Source of the DNA: Chitinophaga fulva
GTDB taxonomy: Bacteria > Bacteroidota > Bacteroidia > Chitinophagales > Chitinophagaceae
Assembly: GCF_012927205.1 (NCBI RefSeq)
Contig: NZ_JABBGC010000002.1
Location: 1,364,001 to 1,428,000 of the forward strand
Length of the DNA stretch: 64,000 nt
Direction: 5' to 3'
Part shown: one piece after another, positions 45,314 to 53,130 of the stretch
Layout of the letters: each line of letters begins with the position of its first letter
How positions within the stretch are numbered: position 1 is the first letter of the stretch
Position numbers and translations under genes: made by a program
Notes under the pieces: generated by a model
The model's database searches: none
What the model was told of the DNA's origin: nothing
The model's input: the letters and a program-made list of their open reading frames with translations, nothing else

Positions 45314-46226
45314 ACAGTTAGCCAGATACATACTGCTGCTGGGCGCAGGCGCGCTCAGCAGTCGCCATGCCGGGGCACAAACAGCCGGCAACCCGTCACA
45401 GTTATACGAGCCATTGGCAGCCCAGTATTTTCTGAACCCGTACCTCGCCAATCCGGCCATGGCCGGCATTGACACCGGGTTGCATGTACACCTCGCCTAC
45501 CAGCGTCCCTGGTCAGATATGCCCGGCGCGCCCGAAGCCAAATCACTCACGGCAGATTATAAACTGTTTCATCGTGTAGGCATCGGCATGAATATTTTCA
45601 ATGACAAAGCCGGTCTGCTCAACAATACCAAGGTCGCCTTTTCCTACGCCTATCACCTGCCGCTCCGTGCCGACGAACAGAGCATGCTCCATTTCGGCCT
45701 GTCCGGCGCTTTCATCGCCCGGCGGCTGGATACCAAAGCGATCAATGGCGATATGAATGATCCGAATATCGGCGCATTCAACCGGAGGGACAATTACTTC
45801 GAAGCTGATTTCGGGATGGCTTTTACGCATAAAGGTTTTTCCCTGCAAGGCTCATTGCCGAATCTGGTCAGCCTGGTAAAAGACAAATCATCCGATTTCG
45901 GCATCAACCGCAACCTGTTTTTCGCCGCGGCCGCCTACCGGTTCCCCATCAACGATCAGCTGACTTCCATAGAACCAAAGGTATGCCTGCGTGGCATGAA
46001 AGGGTATGATGATATCATCGATGCCGGCGCCAATTTTGTTTTCCTGGACGACCTGATCAATGTGTTCGGCATGTACCATTCCAGCCAAAGCTTCAGCGCC
46101 GGTGCTGGTATCAATTACAAGTCCATTGCCGGTTTCCAGCTGGTATATAACTCCCAGACCGCGGGGCTGGCCAACTATACCAATGGCACGTTTGAACTGA
46201 ACCTGGTGGTGCATCTGTTTAAATAA
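45303..46226 (+). CDS. PorP/SprF-family T9SS-associated outer-membrane protein
   Basis: About 307 residues from ATG at 45303 (RTKQLARYILLLGAGALSSRHAGAQ is a signal peptide). Family marks: PLAAQYFLNPYLANPAMAGI, then YQRPWSDMPGAPEAKSLTAD and the C-terminal YTNGTFELNLVVHLFK barrel strand. PorP/SprF proteins pair with T9SS type B cargo and help hold or attach it at the surface. The start overlaps the adhesin stop by 11 nt (ATGAGAACTAA), indicating translational coupling and a dedicated pair. A frame from 45180 would read into the adhesin and is rejected. Confidence 0.95.
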   Translation: MRTKQLARYILLLGAGALSSRHAGAQTAGNPSQLYEPLAAQYFLNPYLANPAMAGIDTGLHVHLAYQRPWSDMPGAPEAKSLTADYKLFHRVGIGMNIFNDKAGLLNNTKVAFSYAYHLPLRADEQSMLHFGLSGAFIARRLDTKAINGDMNDPNIGAFNRRDNYFEADFGMAFTHKGFSLQGSLPNLVSLVKDKSSDFGINRNLFFAAAAYRFPINDQLTSIEPKVCLRGMKGYDDIIDAGANFVFLDDLINVFGMYHSSQSFSAGAGINYKSIAGFQLVYNSQTAGLANYTNGTFELNLVVHLFK

Positions 46227-46422
46227 GACATAGTGATAAAATACTATCAATTTTGATCATATTATTAATCATTCAATGCTTGTAATTTATTGATTTATAA
46301 ATATTTGCATAGCACTTCTTTTGTTATCCTTCGTATATCCTATACGTATCCTGTACCTATCTCTTTGATAAGCGAGCCATGATTGGCCGCTAAACCGATA
46401 TTATTTTCCCCGATATTATTTT
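46227..46422. other. Intergenic spacer with a short tandem duplication
   Basis: Part of the 568-nt gap between the PorP/SprF gene and the next operon. AT-rich, no gene seen. Just before the REP pair a GATATTATTTTCCC unit occurs twice in a row (46397-46425), the second copy running into the left hairpin. The rest of the gap (46620-46794) also holds no gene; TATATTCG at 46763-46770 could be a weak -7 box for the gene at 46795. Confidence 0.6.
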
Positions 46423-46619
46423 CCCAGGGCTGAAGCCCTGGGCTACGATGTTATTCAGGTTCTTTCGAATTATGGGGTAATCATTCAGGGGGAAAACATC
46501 ATAGGCAAAATCGCGGTCAGGGCCTTACCACTGAAGCTAAATATCGTTACGTATAAACGAAAGTATCCATCTTTTGAAAGAAATTGAATGACATCGTAGC
46601 CCAGGGCTTTAGCCCTGGG
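46423..46619. repeat. REP-type palindrome pair (second copy)
   Basis: The same design as 19295-19495: hairpins CCCAGGGCTGAAGCCCTGGG (46423-46442) and CCCAGGGCTTTAGCCCTGGG (46600-46619) with inward feet CTAC and GTAG, then inverted arms CTACGATGTTATTCA and TTGAATGACATCGTAG with a single mismatch over 15 bp. The GTAG foot next to a hairpin matches REP elements mobilised by RAYT enzymes. The interior has no coding frame. The left hairpin is identical to that of the first pair. Confidence 0.82.
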
Positions 46620-46794
46620 ATTTAATGCGGATTCACGCCATCATTTCCCTCCCGAATGCAATTCTCATCTAATCACAATATTCCTCCAATGGGAATGCTT
46701 CCTCTCCTTTTCTGCCTATTAATGCATTTCAGAGATTAACCCATCTTTTCACCGGTATTTTATATATTCGCTACACTAGCAGACAAAATTCGAT

Positions 46795-47586
46795 ATGAAA
46801 AGATTCGCTTTATTATTTCTTGTAATGTTTTCTGTGTCAGGGTACGCCCAGAACACCATCAACAACTATAAATATGTGCTGATACCCGAGCGGTTTGATT
46901 TTTCGCGGGAAGACAATCAGTATGGCCTGAACACCCTGGCGAAGATGTTACTGGAAGAAAAAGGCTTCACCGCCTATTTTGACAATACTGATCTTCCGAA
47001 GGAGTTGGCAGGCAACAAATGTAACGCACTGAAAGCAGAGGTAACGCAGCGTAAAGCACTATTCGCCACCAACCTGACGCTGGTGTTAAAAGACTGTCAG
47101 GGTAACATTATCTTCAAAAGCAAAGAAGGCAAAAGCCGGGAAAAGGAATTCAACACTTCCTACAATATGGCGATGAGAGATGCTTTCGCCTCGCTGAAAG
47201 ATGAACCGTATACTTACAACGGTACCACCCATGCGCGGACAGAAGTAGTAGCAACACCAGCGCCTGCACCCGTAGCAGCAGCTCCGGCTCCGACGCCCGC
47301 TCCCGTAGCATCTACAACCGCTCCGGCCCCTGCACCTGCTCCTGCCACACCGACAGTAAAGGACGCTGCCGGCACCCTGTATGCACAGGCTATCGCCAAC
47401 GGTTACCAGTTGATCGATACCGCTCCGAAAATCGTTTTAACCCTGCTGAAAACTTCCATGCAGGATTGTTTCATCGCTGAAAACGGCGCAGTGCATGGCC
47501 TGGTGGTGAAAAGAAACGGAGACTGGTATTTTGAACATTATAAAGACAATCAGCTGGTAGCAGAAAAACTGCTGATCAAATTCTAA
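46795..47586 (+). CDS. Exported protein of unknown function with Ala/Pro linker
   Basis: A 263-residue protein. Signal peptide ends at GYAQ (residue 19). The N-terminal domain (20-140) includes NNYKYVLIPERFDF and a helix AMRDAFASL. A low-complexity Ala-Pro linker covers about 150-188. A small C-terminal domain with one Cys follows, ending LVAEKLLIKF. The linker suggests two folded parts working at a distance in the periplasm. I do not recognise the family, although similar proteins occur in Bacteroidota. It heads a three-gene set (next gaps 15 nt and a 4-nt overlap). Confidence 0.75.
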   Translation: MKRFALLFLVMFSVSGYAQNTINNYKYVLIPERFDFSREDNQYGLNTLAKMLLEEKGFTAYFDNTDLPKELAGNKCNALKAEVTQRKALFATNLTLVLKDCQGNIIFKSKEGKSREKEFNTSYNMAMRDAFASLKDEPYTYNGTTHARTEVVATPAPAPVAAAPAPTPAPVASTTAPAPAPAPATPTVKDAAGTLYAQAIANGYQLIDTAPKIVLTLLKTSMQDCFIAENGAVHGLVVKRNGDWYFEHYKDNQLVAEKLLIKF

Positions 47587-47601
47587 TACCTGCTATCTCC
47601 C

Positions 47602-47880
47602 ATGGACAGACCAAGAATATATGTGGACTTTAATGAGATGATTGCCGAAGACCTGGTATTGCTGTCACAGGAAGATACCAAACGGGACAGCGCCGGTAAC
47701 CTTGTGCAACTCTTTGAAGGGAAGACCATCGATATATTTATGGACGATACCAATGAACGGGGAGAAAAAGATAACCTGATTGCCAGTGGTACCGTGGAAG
47801 CGAATACCACTGGCCTCTTTCCGGTTTGTAAATGGAACTGCCGGATTGACGCCAACGGCATACGGCATGAGCGTGAATGA
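47602..47880 (+). CDS. Small cytoplasmic protein of unknown function
   Basis: A 92-residue acidic protein with no signal peptide or membrane segment, starting MDRPRIYVDFNEM and ending in charged residues (RHERE). It may form a small beta-barrel (ENTIDI-type strands, SGTVEANTTGLFPVCKWNCRI). Two Cys sit four residues apart. It overlaps the next gene by ATGA and follows the preceding one by 15 nt, so it is translated in an operon. No function can be given. Confidence 0.75.
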   Translation: MDRPRIYVDFNEMIAEDLVLLSQEDTKRDSAGNLVQLFEGKTIDIFMDDTNERGEKDNLIASGTVEANTTGLFPVCKWNCRIDANGIRHERE

Positions 47881-48554
47881 TAACCCCTCCCCCGTTTTTT
47901 ATCCCTATGAGCACTTCCCCGCTTCAAATACAGGATATCAGGGCATATTACGATAATTCCGGGGAATACCATTACTTCGGCCCCGACTATCGCCGTGCTG
48001 CCCCTATCCTGATCGAGTTTAAGAAAGCATATCCCTCGTTAGAAGAACATCACCTTCACGAGTTAACAGCTATACTGGCAAAGCGGCCGGTAGACAGCGA
48101 TCATATTGTTGCCGCTGATTTATTGTATATGTACCGGCCTATCCCCGCCGTACTGTTTGAACCCATGATCGATTGCGCTATTGACTACAGAGATCCCAGT
48201 TTCAACCGGATATTTCTCCGCCCCTGCATGAAAGCCTTTGGCGACAAAGCCGTGGCTGAGATGCTGCATAAAAAATTTCTGGAAGGCGAAATCATCAGAA
48301 GAATTGGAGTTGCCTCACTTTTATACTGGTTTTGGTGGAAAAATAAGGAGGATGTACAAGTACTTTATGAAACCATCATAGCGCAAGGAAATCAGTCTGA
48401 CAACCTCGTAGAAAAATACATTTACAATTTATACGTCGGGATTGAATCAGATTTTCCCTTACCTAAAAATGCGGATGAATTGAAACGCATGGTTCGTGAT
48501 AATGAGAAATGCTGTCAATTATTGCGCGACCTTAACTGGCGCATGGGCGAATAG
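47877..48554 (+). CDS. Helical cytoplasmic protein of unknown function
   Basis: A 225-residue, mainly helical protein with an N-terminal DYRRAAPILIEFKKAYPSLEE segment and repeated helix pairs, possibly HEAT-like. The ATG at 47877 overlaps the previous stop (ATGA); the internal ATG at 47907 (MSTSPLQIQDI) is an alternative that removes an unusual Pro-rich lead. A strongly aromatic stretch YWFWWKNK lies in the middle. Downstream is a convergent DUF2306 gene. Not recognised. Confidence 0.7.
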   Translation: MITPPPFFIPMSTSPLQIQDIRAYYDNSGEYHYFGPDYRRAAPILIEFKKAYPSLEEHHLHELTAILAKRPVDSDHIVAADLLYMYRPIPAVLFEPMIDCAIDYRDPSFNRIFLRPCMKAFGDKAVAEMLHKKFLEGEIIRRIGVASLLYWFWWKNKEDVQVLYETIIAQGNQSDNLVEKYIYNLYVGIESDFPLPKNADELKRMVRDNEKCCQLLRDLNWRMGE

Positions 48555-48607
48555 CGATAAACTATCTATCCAAATTTTTCCAGCTGCACGGACCAGAGAC
48601 TAAGGTA

Positions 48608-49234
48608 TTATTTTAATCTCACGGCCTTGATCATTTCATAGACATACAACGGAATGGCCCATCCCAACCAGAAAAACGTGGGGCTGATATCTTCAAAATT
48701 ACCCAGCCTGTATATCACCGGCATTTTCAGTATCAGTCCGGACACTACAAACGCCAGGGTCACAAGATAACTTCTGATCATCCAGTCTTTGTGCTGCCTG
48801 AACTTCATCTTCAAAGCCAGCCATAAAGCGATGCTGGTAGTGGTGATCCATACCGACACCCATACTTGCAGGGAGAAAGCGTAGGCCCAGTTGACCGCGT
48901 ATGCTGAAGTAGAAGCCAGTACGATGGCGCAGAGGCTACTGGCGAGGATGGCCAGCAGGTATAGATACCCAACAATGCGGTGCAGCCGTTTGTTGGACTG
49001 TAGTCTTTTCCAGAACTGCAGCGGTCCCAGTACCAGCGCACCACCGCCGGAAGTAATATGCATCAGCAGAAACCATCTGACCGGAAAATATTTACCCAGT
49101 GCTTCGGGAGTCAGCTGCAGGTAGTGATCGGCTCCGTGCATGAATGTCCACGTGATAAAGAGAATGCCGAGCCACAGTAGAACATAAAGGCTATCCTTTA
49201 AAGAAAAAGACCTGTCGATAAGTGTTTTATTCAT
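48608..49234 (-). CDS. DUF2306-family integral membrane protein
   Basis: A 208-residue protein with about six membrane helices and the DUF2306 pattern: LLMHITSGGGALVLGPLQFW, then RLHRIVGYLYLLAILASSL and KDWMIRSYLVTLAFV. Conserved His in MHI, LHR and KDW neighbourhoods may bind a cofactor, but activity is unknown. It is 74 nt downstream of an HxlR regulator gene in the same direction, so the regulator probably controls it. Confidence 0.88.
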   Translation of the reverse strand: MNKTLIDRSFSLKDSLYVLLWLGILFITWTFMHGADHYLQLTPEALGKYFPVRWFLLMHITSGGGALVLGPLQFWKRLQSNKRLHRIVGYLYLLAILASSLCAIVLASTSAYAVNWAYAFSLQVWVSVWITTTSIALWLALKMKFRQHKDWMIRSYLVTLAFVVSGLILKMPVIYRLGNFEDISPTFFWLGWAIPLYVYEMIKAVRLK

Positions 49235-49308
49235 GATGCTTACAGATTTACGGATACAAAATTCCGTATCCGTTCTGCAAGAATCAATAACCGAAAAATT
49301 ATTCGGTA

Positions 49309-49671
49309 TCAGGCTACCGTCTCAGCAATGGCCTGTTTTATCCGTTCGCCGTATTTTTTCCCCCAGTTATCGATCGCATCCACCAGCGGTACCAGTGACA
49401 TGCCGAGATCGGTGAGGGTGTAATGCGTTCGCAGTGGAAAACCGGAACCAGTGTGTTTCTCTACCACGCCCATGGCTTCCAGTTCCCGAAGCTGCATATC
49501 CAGCACACGCGGAGACGCTTCGCTGATGAAACGGTGCATTTCGCTGGGCCGTTGATAACCTTTATTGATCATATCGATGATGCAGGGTTTCCATTTAGCG
49601 CCCAGTACCTGCATGTACACGGTGATGCCACAGTCCATGTCCACCGGTATCTTGCGTTCATAAGTAAACAT
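49309..49671 (-). CDS. HxlR-family transcriptional regulator
   Basis: A 120-residue winged-helix regulator with the family signature CGITVYMQVLGAKWKPCII, recognition helix in RPSEMHRFISEASPRVLDMQL and wing THYTLTDLG. HxlR proteins often respond to electrophiles or redox stress; the Cys at the start of the domain (DCGITV) is the usual sensor. It precedes the DUF2306 gene in an apparent two-gene operon. Confidence 0.93.
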   Translation of the reverse strand: MFTYERKIPVDMDCGITVYMQVLGAKWKPCIIDMINKGYQRPSEMHRFISEASPRVLDMQLRELEAMGVVEKHTGSGFPLRTHYTLTDLGMSLVPLVDAIDNWGKKYGERIKQAIAETVA

Positions 49672-49728
49672 AATACAGGTTTTTCGTAAAGGACAAATTA
49701 ACGATAATTCGCGGAAAAAGAAGTTAAG

Positions 49729-50325
49729 CTACTTTACGAATTGTTTCGATGCGAGATCGTATTGCGAGGTGTAATGTTTTCTCAGTTTTTTCAACCGGTA
49801 GCTACAATCTATTGTCCAGTGATACACCATTTCCAGTTGTTTTTTTTCGGGATGATAGATAAAGTCGAATGCTTCGTAGTCGGTCCTGCAGTTTCTCAAC
49901 CCTTTCTTCCCTAATATTGTTTTGTCGGCTGCCGGCACTATTTCTGCTATAAACCTACTCTTCAGGACATCCCTATCAAGACTTTCATAATCAACACCTT
50001 CCAGTTCCTTGTTGCTGACTTTAAAAAAATGCAGCAGGTGGCCAAAGGGTACTATTCTTCCCCAAAATGTAAACGACAAATCCTTATAAAGCGGTACGAT
50101 ATACAAGTCTCCCCACTTTTTGGACGCGCTTACCTTTCCTTCTTTGACATAGTATTCAACAAACTCCTTCACCGAAAAAGTTTTAGCGTATTCGAGATAG
50201 CGACCGGTTTTAATGGCGGCGGTATCATCGTATATGCGGATACGTTTGGAAGCGCTGGCTTGCGCATAGGTATAACCGGTGCATAACAGCACGAACATAG
50301 GTATCAACAGGGAAATTCTATACAT
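49729..50325 (-). CDS. Exported protein of unknown function
   Basis: A 198-residue protein with a signal peptide (LLIPMFVLLCTGYTYAQ). The mature part is basic and rich in Lys and Tyr, with two Cys far apart (RNCRTDYEAF, TIDCSYRL) that might form a disulfide. Nothing specific is recognised. It lies 42 nt downstream of an anti-sigma-like gene in the same direction, so it may belong to that sigma regulon. Confidence 0.7.
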   Translation of the reverse strand: MYRISLLIPMFVLLCTGYTYAQASASKRIRIYDDTAAIKTGRYLEYAKTFSVKEFVEYYVKEGKVSASKKWGDLYIVPLYKDLSFTFWGRIVPFGHLLHFFKVSNKELEGVDYESLDRDVLKSRFIAEIVPAADKTILGKKGLRNCRTDYEAFDFIYHPEKKQLEMVYHWTIDCSYRLKKLRKHYTSQYDLASKQFVK

Positions 50326-50367
50326 AGAAAGAGGAATGACAGGTATTAATGTAGTAAAAATTTCCGC

Positions 50368-51042
50368 CTAGTTCTTTTTTCCGGAGGAATCTTTTTGCAC
50401 GGATATCCGGTAATCATCTTCCGTGATTCCCTTTACGCCGCGTGGTTTTTTAACGGGGACGGCCTGCACAGAGTCTGTCACCAGCGGCAGGTACCGCTGA
50501 TGTTGTATGGCAGGAGAATCCACCACAGGGGGTGGCGAAACTTGTCTTGCTGAAGAATCCGGTGGCGGGGCAACACGCGACAGTACGTTCATCAGGGAAA
50601 CACTGTCCTTCTTTTTGTTGGCCGGAACTGGTTGTGTTTCCGCAGGCGTTACCGTGGCACTGCTGTCTGGCGGCGCCGGTGCATGTGTTTCCGGTACGGC
50701 TTTTACCGGCGCTGTTTTTTCAGGCGCGGGTGCCTGGTGACTGGTATACCACCACAATGCGGAGGCTGCCGCTGCGGCGCCGGCGAAGCCATACCAGCCT
50801 TTACTGAGATATTTTACGATGCTTTTCTTTGCAGCGGTATACTGAGCCGTGTTGTTTTCTGTAGGGTGATTGTCTGTTTGTTGATTATCTTTTGCGTCAT
50901 CTGAGGAATGATCATCCGGTGTATCTGCAACCGCATCCAACTGCAACTCAATACTGGCCCAAATGCTGTCCGCCATATCGGGAACAGGCACCTGGTTCAG
51001 CTTTGCTGCCATTAATTTTTCGTATGGAGTGGTTGTATTCAC
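50368..51042 (-). CDS. Putative anti-sigma factor, single membrane helix
   Basis: A 224-residue protein with a cytoplasmic N-terminal 90 residues (EKLMAAKLNQVPVPDMADSIW), one membrane helix (GFAGAAAAASALWWY, about 96-112) and a Pro-rich periplasmic tail. The start is GTG at 51042, chosen because the sigma stop codon overlaps it (TAGTG). The layout, adjacency and length fit an anti-sigma factor for the ECF sigma encoded upstream, although no FecR or zinc anti-sigma motif is seen. Confidence 0.78.
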   Translation of the reverse strand: MNTTTPYEKLMAAKLNQVPVPDMADSIWASIELQLDAVADTPDDHSSDDAKDNQQTDNHPTENNTAQYTAAKKSIVKYLSKGWYGFAGAAAAASALWWYTSHQAPAPEKTAPVKAVPETHAPAPPDSSATVTPAETQPVPANKKKDSVSLMNVLSRVAPPPDSSARQVSPPPVVDSPAIQHQRYLPLVTDSVQAVPVKKPRGVKGITEDDYRISVQKDSSGKKN

Positions 51043-51596
51043 TAAACCTTTGTTGCTGTTAATTTTTGCTGAAGAATTTTTCTTGCCTCACTCAGATGCC
51101 ATTTACTGGTCCCCTCACTGATATTCAATTGCGTGGCAATTTCCTTGTGAGTGTAACCATCAATGGCATATAACACAAAGACCGCATGCGTGGCGGGCGG
51201 TAGCTTCCGCACCAGCTGTAAGATGTCCGCGGCATCTGTTTTTTCGATCACACTATTATTGACAGAGGGTTCTTCCACCGCTTCCAGTTCAAGACTGGAA
51301 AAGCGGCTGCGTTGTTTGACGATATCGAGTGCTTCATTGATAACGATCTTTTTCAACCAGCCATGGAAGTTACCTTTACTTTCATCAAAGGTGTGCAGGC
51401 TCCGGAACATCTTCACAAAGGCATGGCACAGGATATCGCCGGCTTCATGCTCATCGTTGGCATAACGCATGGCAATAGCCATCGCAAAGCCATAGAGCTG
51501 CCTGTACAGCTGCTCCTGCGCTTTCCTGTTGCCCTGACGGCACTCCGCGATAATATGCTTTAAATCCTGTTCCAGTTGTCTGTCAAACCGTTTAAT
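51042..51596 (-). CDS. ECF sigma factor with unclear start codon
   Basis: The body from residue 39 (AMAIAMRYANDEHEAGDILCHAF) to the HTH (IATQLNISEGTSKWHLSEARKIL) is an ordinary ECF sigma of the CRQGNRKAQ class. Its first ATG, at 51482, would delete the conserved N-terminal 38 residues (LKHIIAECRQGNRKAQEQLY). In frame, no ATG, GTG or TTG exists between the stop at 51606-51608 and 51482, so ATT at 51596 is the only plausible rare start, giving about 184 residues. A perfect GGAGGTGAT lies 12 nt upstream, beside a three-codon ATG-AGA-CAA-TAG reading. Either rare initiation or a small frame error explains this. Confidence 0.75.
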   Translation of the reverse strand: MKRFDRQLEQDLKHIIAECRQGNRKAQEQLYRQLYGFAMAIAMRYANDEHEAGDILCHAFVKMFRSLHTFDESKGNFHGWLKKIVINEALDIVKQRSRFSSLELEAVEEPSVNNSVIEKTDAADILQLVRKLPPATHAVFVLYAIDGYTHKEIATQLNISEGTSKWHLSEARKILQQKLTATKV

Positions 51597-51625
51597 ACTA
51601 TTGTCTCATCACCTCCCCGGGCCTG

Positions 51626-52447
51626 CTACCACTTGGTGTCGTGCACTTTTCTTGCAAACAGCGCGGTGGTAATGGCACTCACGTTCAGCTTCTCCGCAGG
51701 GGACAACTCATTATAAAACCAGATATTCCGGTCAATCAGGTCAATGATGGCGATAACGCCGTCCCTTGTGCTCAACTCATACCCCGACATCATCTTAAAC
51801 AGCAACTGTCCCGTTTTGCCATTAGACAACTCCGTCTTCTTAATGCTGAGTGGTTTTATATGGATCGTGTCAATACCATTGGTGGCCATCCCTTCGTCTT
51901 CCTGTTTAATAAAAGCAAATGGGTTCTTGTCGTTCTCCGCTTTCCGGTCGTACAGGTTGGTCATCACCAGCTCCCAGTTCTTGCTTTCCTGTGTGGTATC
52001 CACGCTGATCAATGCAGAGAAAATATACCGGTGTTCCTGCAATACCTCAAAACCACCCAATATATTGTGATTATCGATGGCTTCATAATCATGTTTCCTG
52101 GTCATCTGCCGCTCGTGGGCAAATATCTCTACCGTATTACGCCCGTCTGTAATAGCATAGCGGAATTTCGCCTTTTCATTTTCCACCGTTTCTGATTTCG
52201 AAATGCCTGCCTGGTTCAGTAATAAGTTCTCCCAAAAAAAACCGCGGCCCCATCCCGGGTAACTGACATGCACCCCTCTTTTTATTTTTGAAGTGGTAAA
52301 ATTAGCAAACGACATCCTGTTGCCTCTTGCCCCGGTCACATGCTGCATGGTGGCCTGCTCCTTGAATTTCTCCGGCACGGCCAGTTTCATGGAGGTGCCA
52401 CAGCCCATCAAACAGATCCCGCTAAATAGTAATACCGCGTTTTTCAT
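51626..52447 (-). CDS. Lipoprotein of unknown function
   Basis: A 273-residue lipoprotein with lipobox GICLMGCGTS. The body is beta-rich with ITDGRNTVEIFAHERQM, LGGFEVLQEHRYIFSALIS and a C-terminal helix LNVSAITTALFARKV. No domain recognised. It is upstream of the ECF sigma gene in the same direction but with only a 29-nt gap, so the two may be linked. Likely anchored at the outer membrane. Confidence 0.75.
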   Translation of the reverse strand: MKNAVLLFSGICLMGCGTSMKLAVPEKFKEQATMQHVTGARGNRMSFANFTTSKIKRGVHVSYPGWGRGFFWENLLLNQAGISKSETVENEKAKFRYAITDGRNTVEIFAHERQMTRKHDYEAIDNHNILGGFEVLQEHRYIFSALISVDTTQESKNWELVMTNLYDRKAENDKNPFAFIKQEDEGMATNGIDTIHIKPLSIKKTELSNGKTGQLLFKMMSGYELSTRDGVIAIIDLIDRNIWFYNELSPAEKLNVSAITTALFARKVHDTKW

Positions 52448-52542
52448 CTTATTACTGTTCTATTAATGTATTACAAATACTAATATGTAAAATTACCGCA
52501 TATACGGATACCAACTTCAATACCCCTGTTTTTTGTCAAAGG

Positions 52543-52571
52543 TTGGGTCATCTTCAAAAAAAATATTTTTT
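52543..52571 (+). promoter_or_regulatory. Candidate Bacteroidota promoter for the 52637 lipoprotein
   Basis: TTG (52543-52545) and TATTTTTT (52564-52571) are 18 nt apart, near the TTG/TAnnTTTG consensus, with the start codon 65 nt downstream. Confidence 0.4.
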
Positions 52572-52636
52572 CTTTTTTCCCCAACCCTTTAGTCAGCACC
52601 AGGGGTACTACTGTAAAATCCACTCAAACGAAATAT

Positions 52637-53080
52637 ATGAAAACAATGACCATCAAATGCACCGTAACTGTAATGATCGCTTCTGTCCTGCTGCTCTCCT
52701 GCAAAAAAGAAAAAAGCAGCCCTTCCGGCTGTGACATCAGCGTGACCGGCCTTTCCGGCTCCTACAAACTGACCGCCCTGCAATACCGGGAAAGCGCCAC
52801 CGCCACCCCCATCGATTATCTCACTTACCTGGAAGACTGCGAAAAGGATGATATCATGGAACTGAAAAGCAACGGCACCTACACCTACCACGATGCAGGC
52901 ACCGTTTGCCCGGAACAGACGGTTGACCACGGCACCTGGGAAGTGAAAGGCAATACCCTCGCCAGCGATGGCAAGCTGCAAGGCACCATCGCCAGCTATG
53001 ATTGTAAAACGCTGGTATATTATGTGGAAAGTGCTTTAACGAAAGGTGATAAGCTGACGTATACTATGGTGAAGCAATAA
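52637..53080 (+). CDS. Small lipoprotein, lipocalin-like
   Basis: A 147-residue lipoprotein with lipobox LLLSCKKEK. The remainder reads like a small lipocalin-type beta-barrel: GSYKLTALQY, MELKSNGTYTYHD, DHGTWEVKGNTL and a final strand KLTYTMVKQ, with Cys pairs (SGCDIS, EDCEKD, TVCPEQ, YDCKTL) that may form disulfides. Lipocalin-like lipoproteins are common in Bacteroidota, with unknown ligands. It stands alone and is convergent with the RNA ligase gene. Confidence 0.8.
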   Translation: MKTMTIKCTVTVMIASVLLLSCKKEKSSPSGCDISVTGLSGSYKLTALQYRESATATPIDYLTYLEDCEKDDIMELKSNGTYTYHDAGTVCPEQTVDHGTWEVKGNTLASDGKLQGTIASYDCKTLVYYVESALTKGDKLTYTMVKQ

Positions 53081-53094
53081 AACAACAGCTATAT

Positions 53095-53130
53095 TGGCTG
53101 ATCACGCCTGTCTACTGGTGTGATCAGCCA
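53095..53130. terminator. Convergent-gene hairpin, probable bidirectional terminator
   Basis: TGGCTGATCAC and GTGATCAGCCA form a perfect 11-bp stem across the end of the RNA ligase gene and 15 nt after the lipoprotein stop. No strong T-run, so strength is uncertain. Confidence 0.5.

Noticed and set aside
47214..47399. Minus-strand Ala/Gly/Val-rich frame
   Set aside because: It is the complement of the Ala/Pro linker codons of the exported protein.
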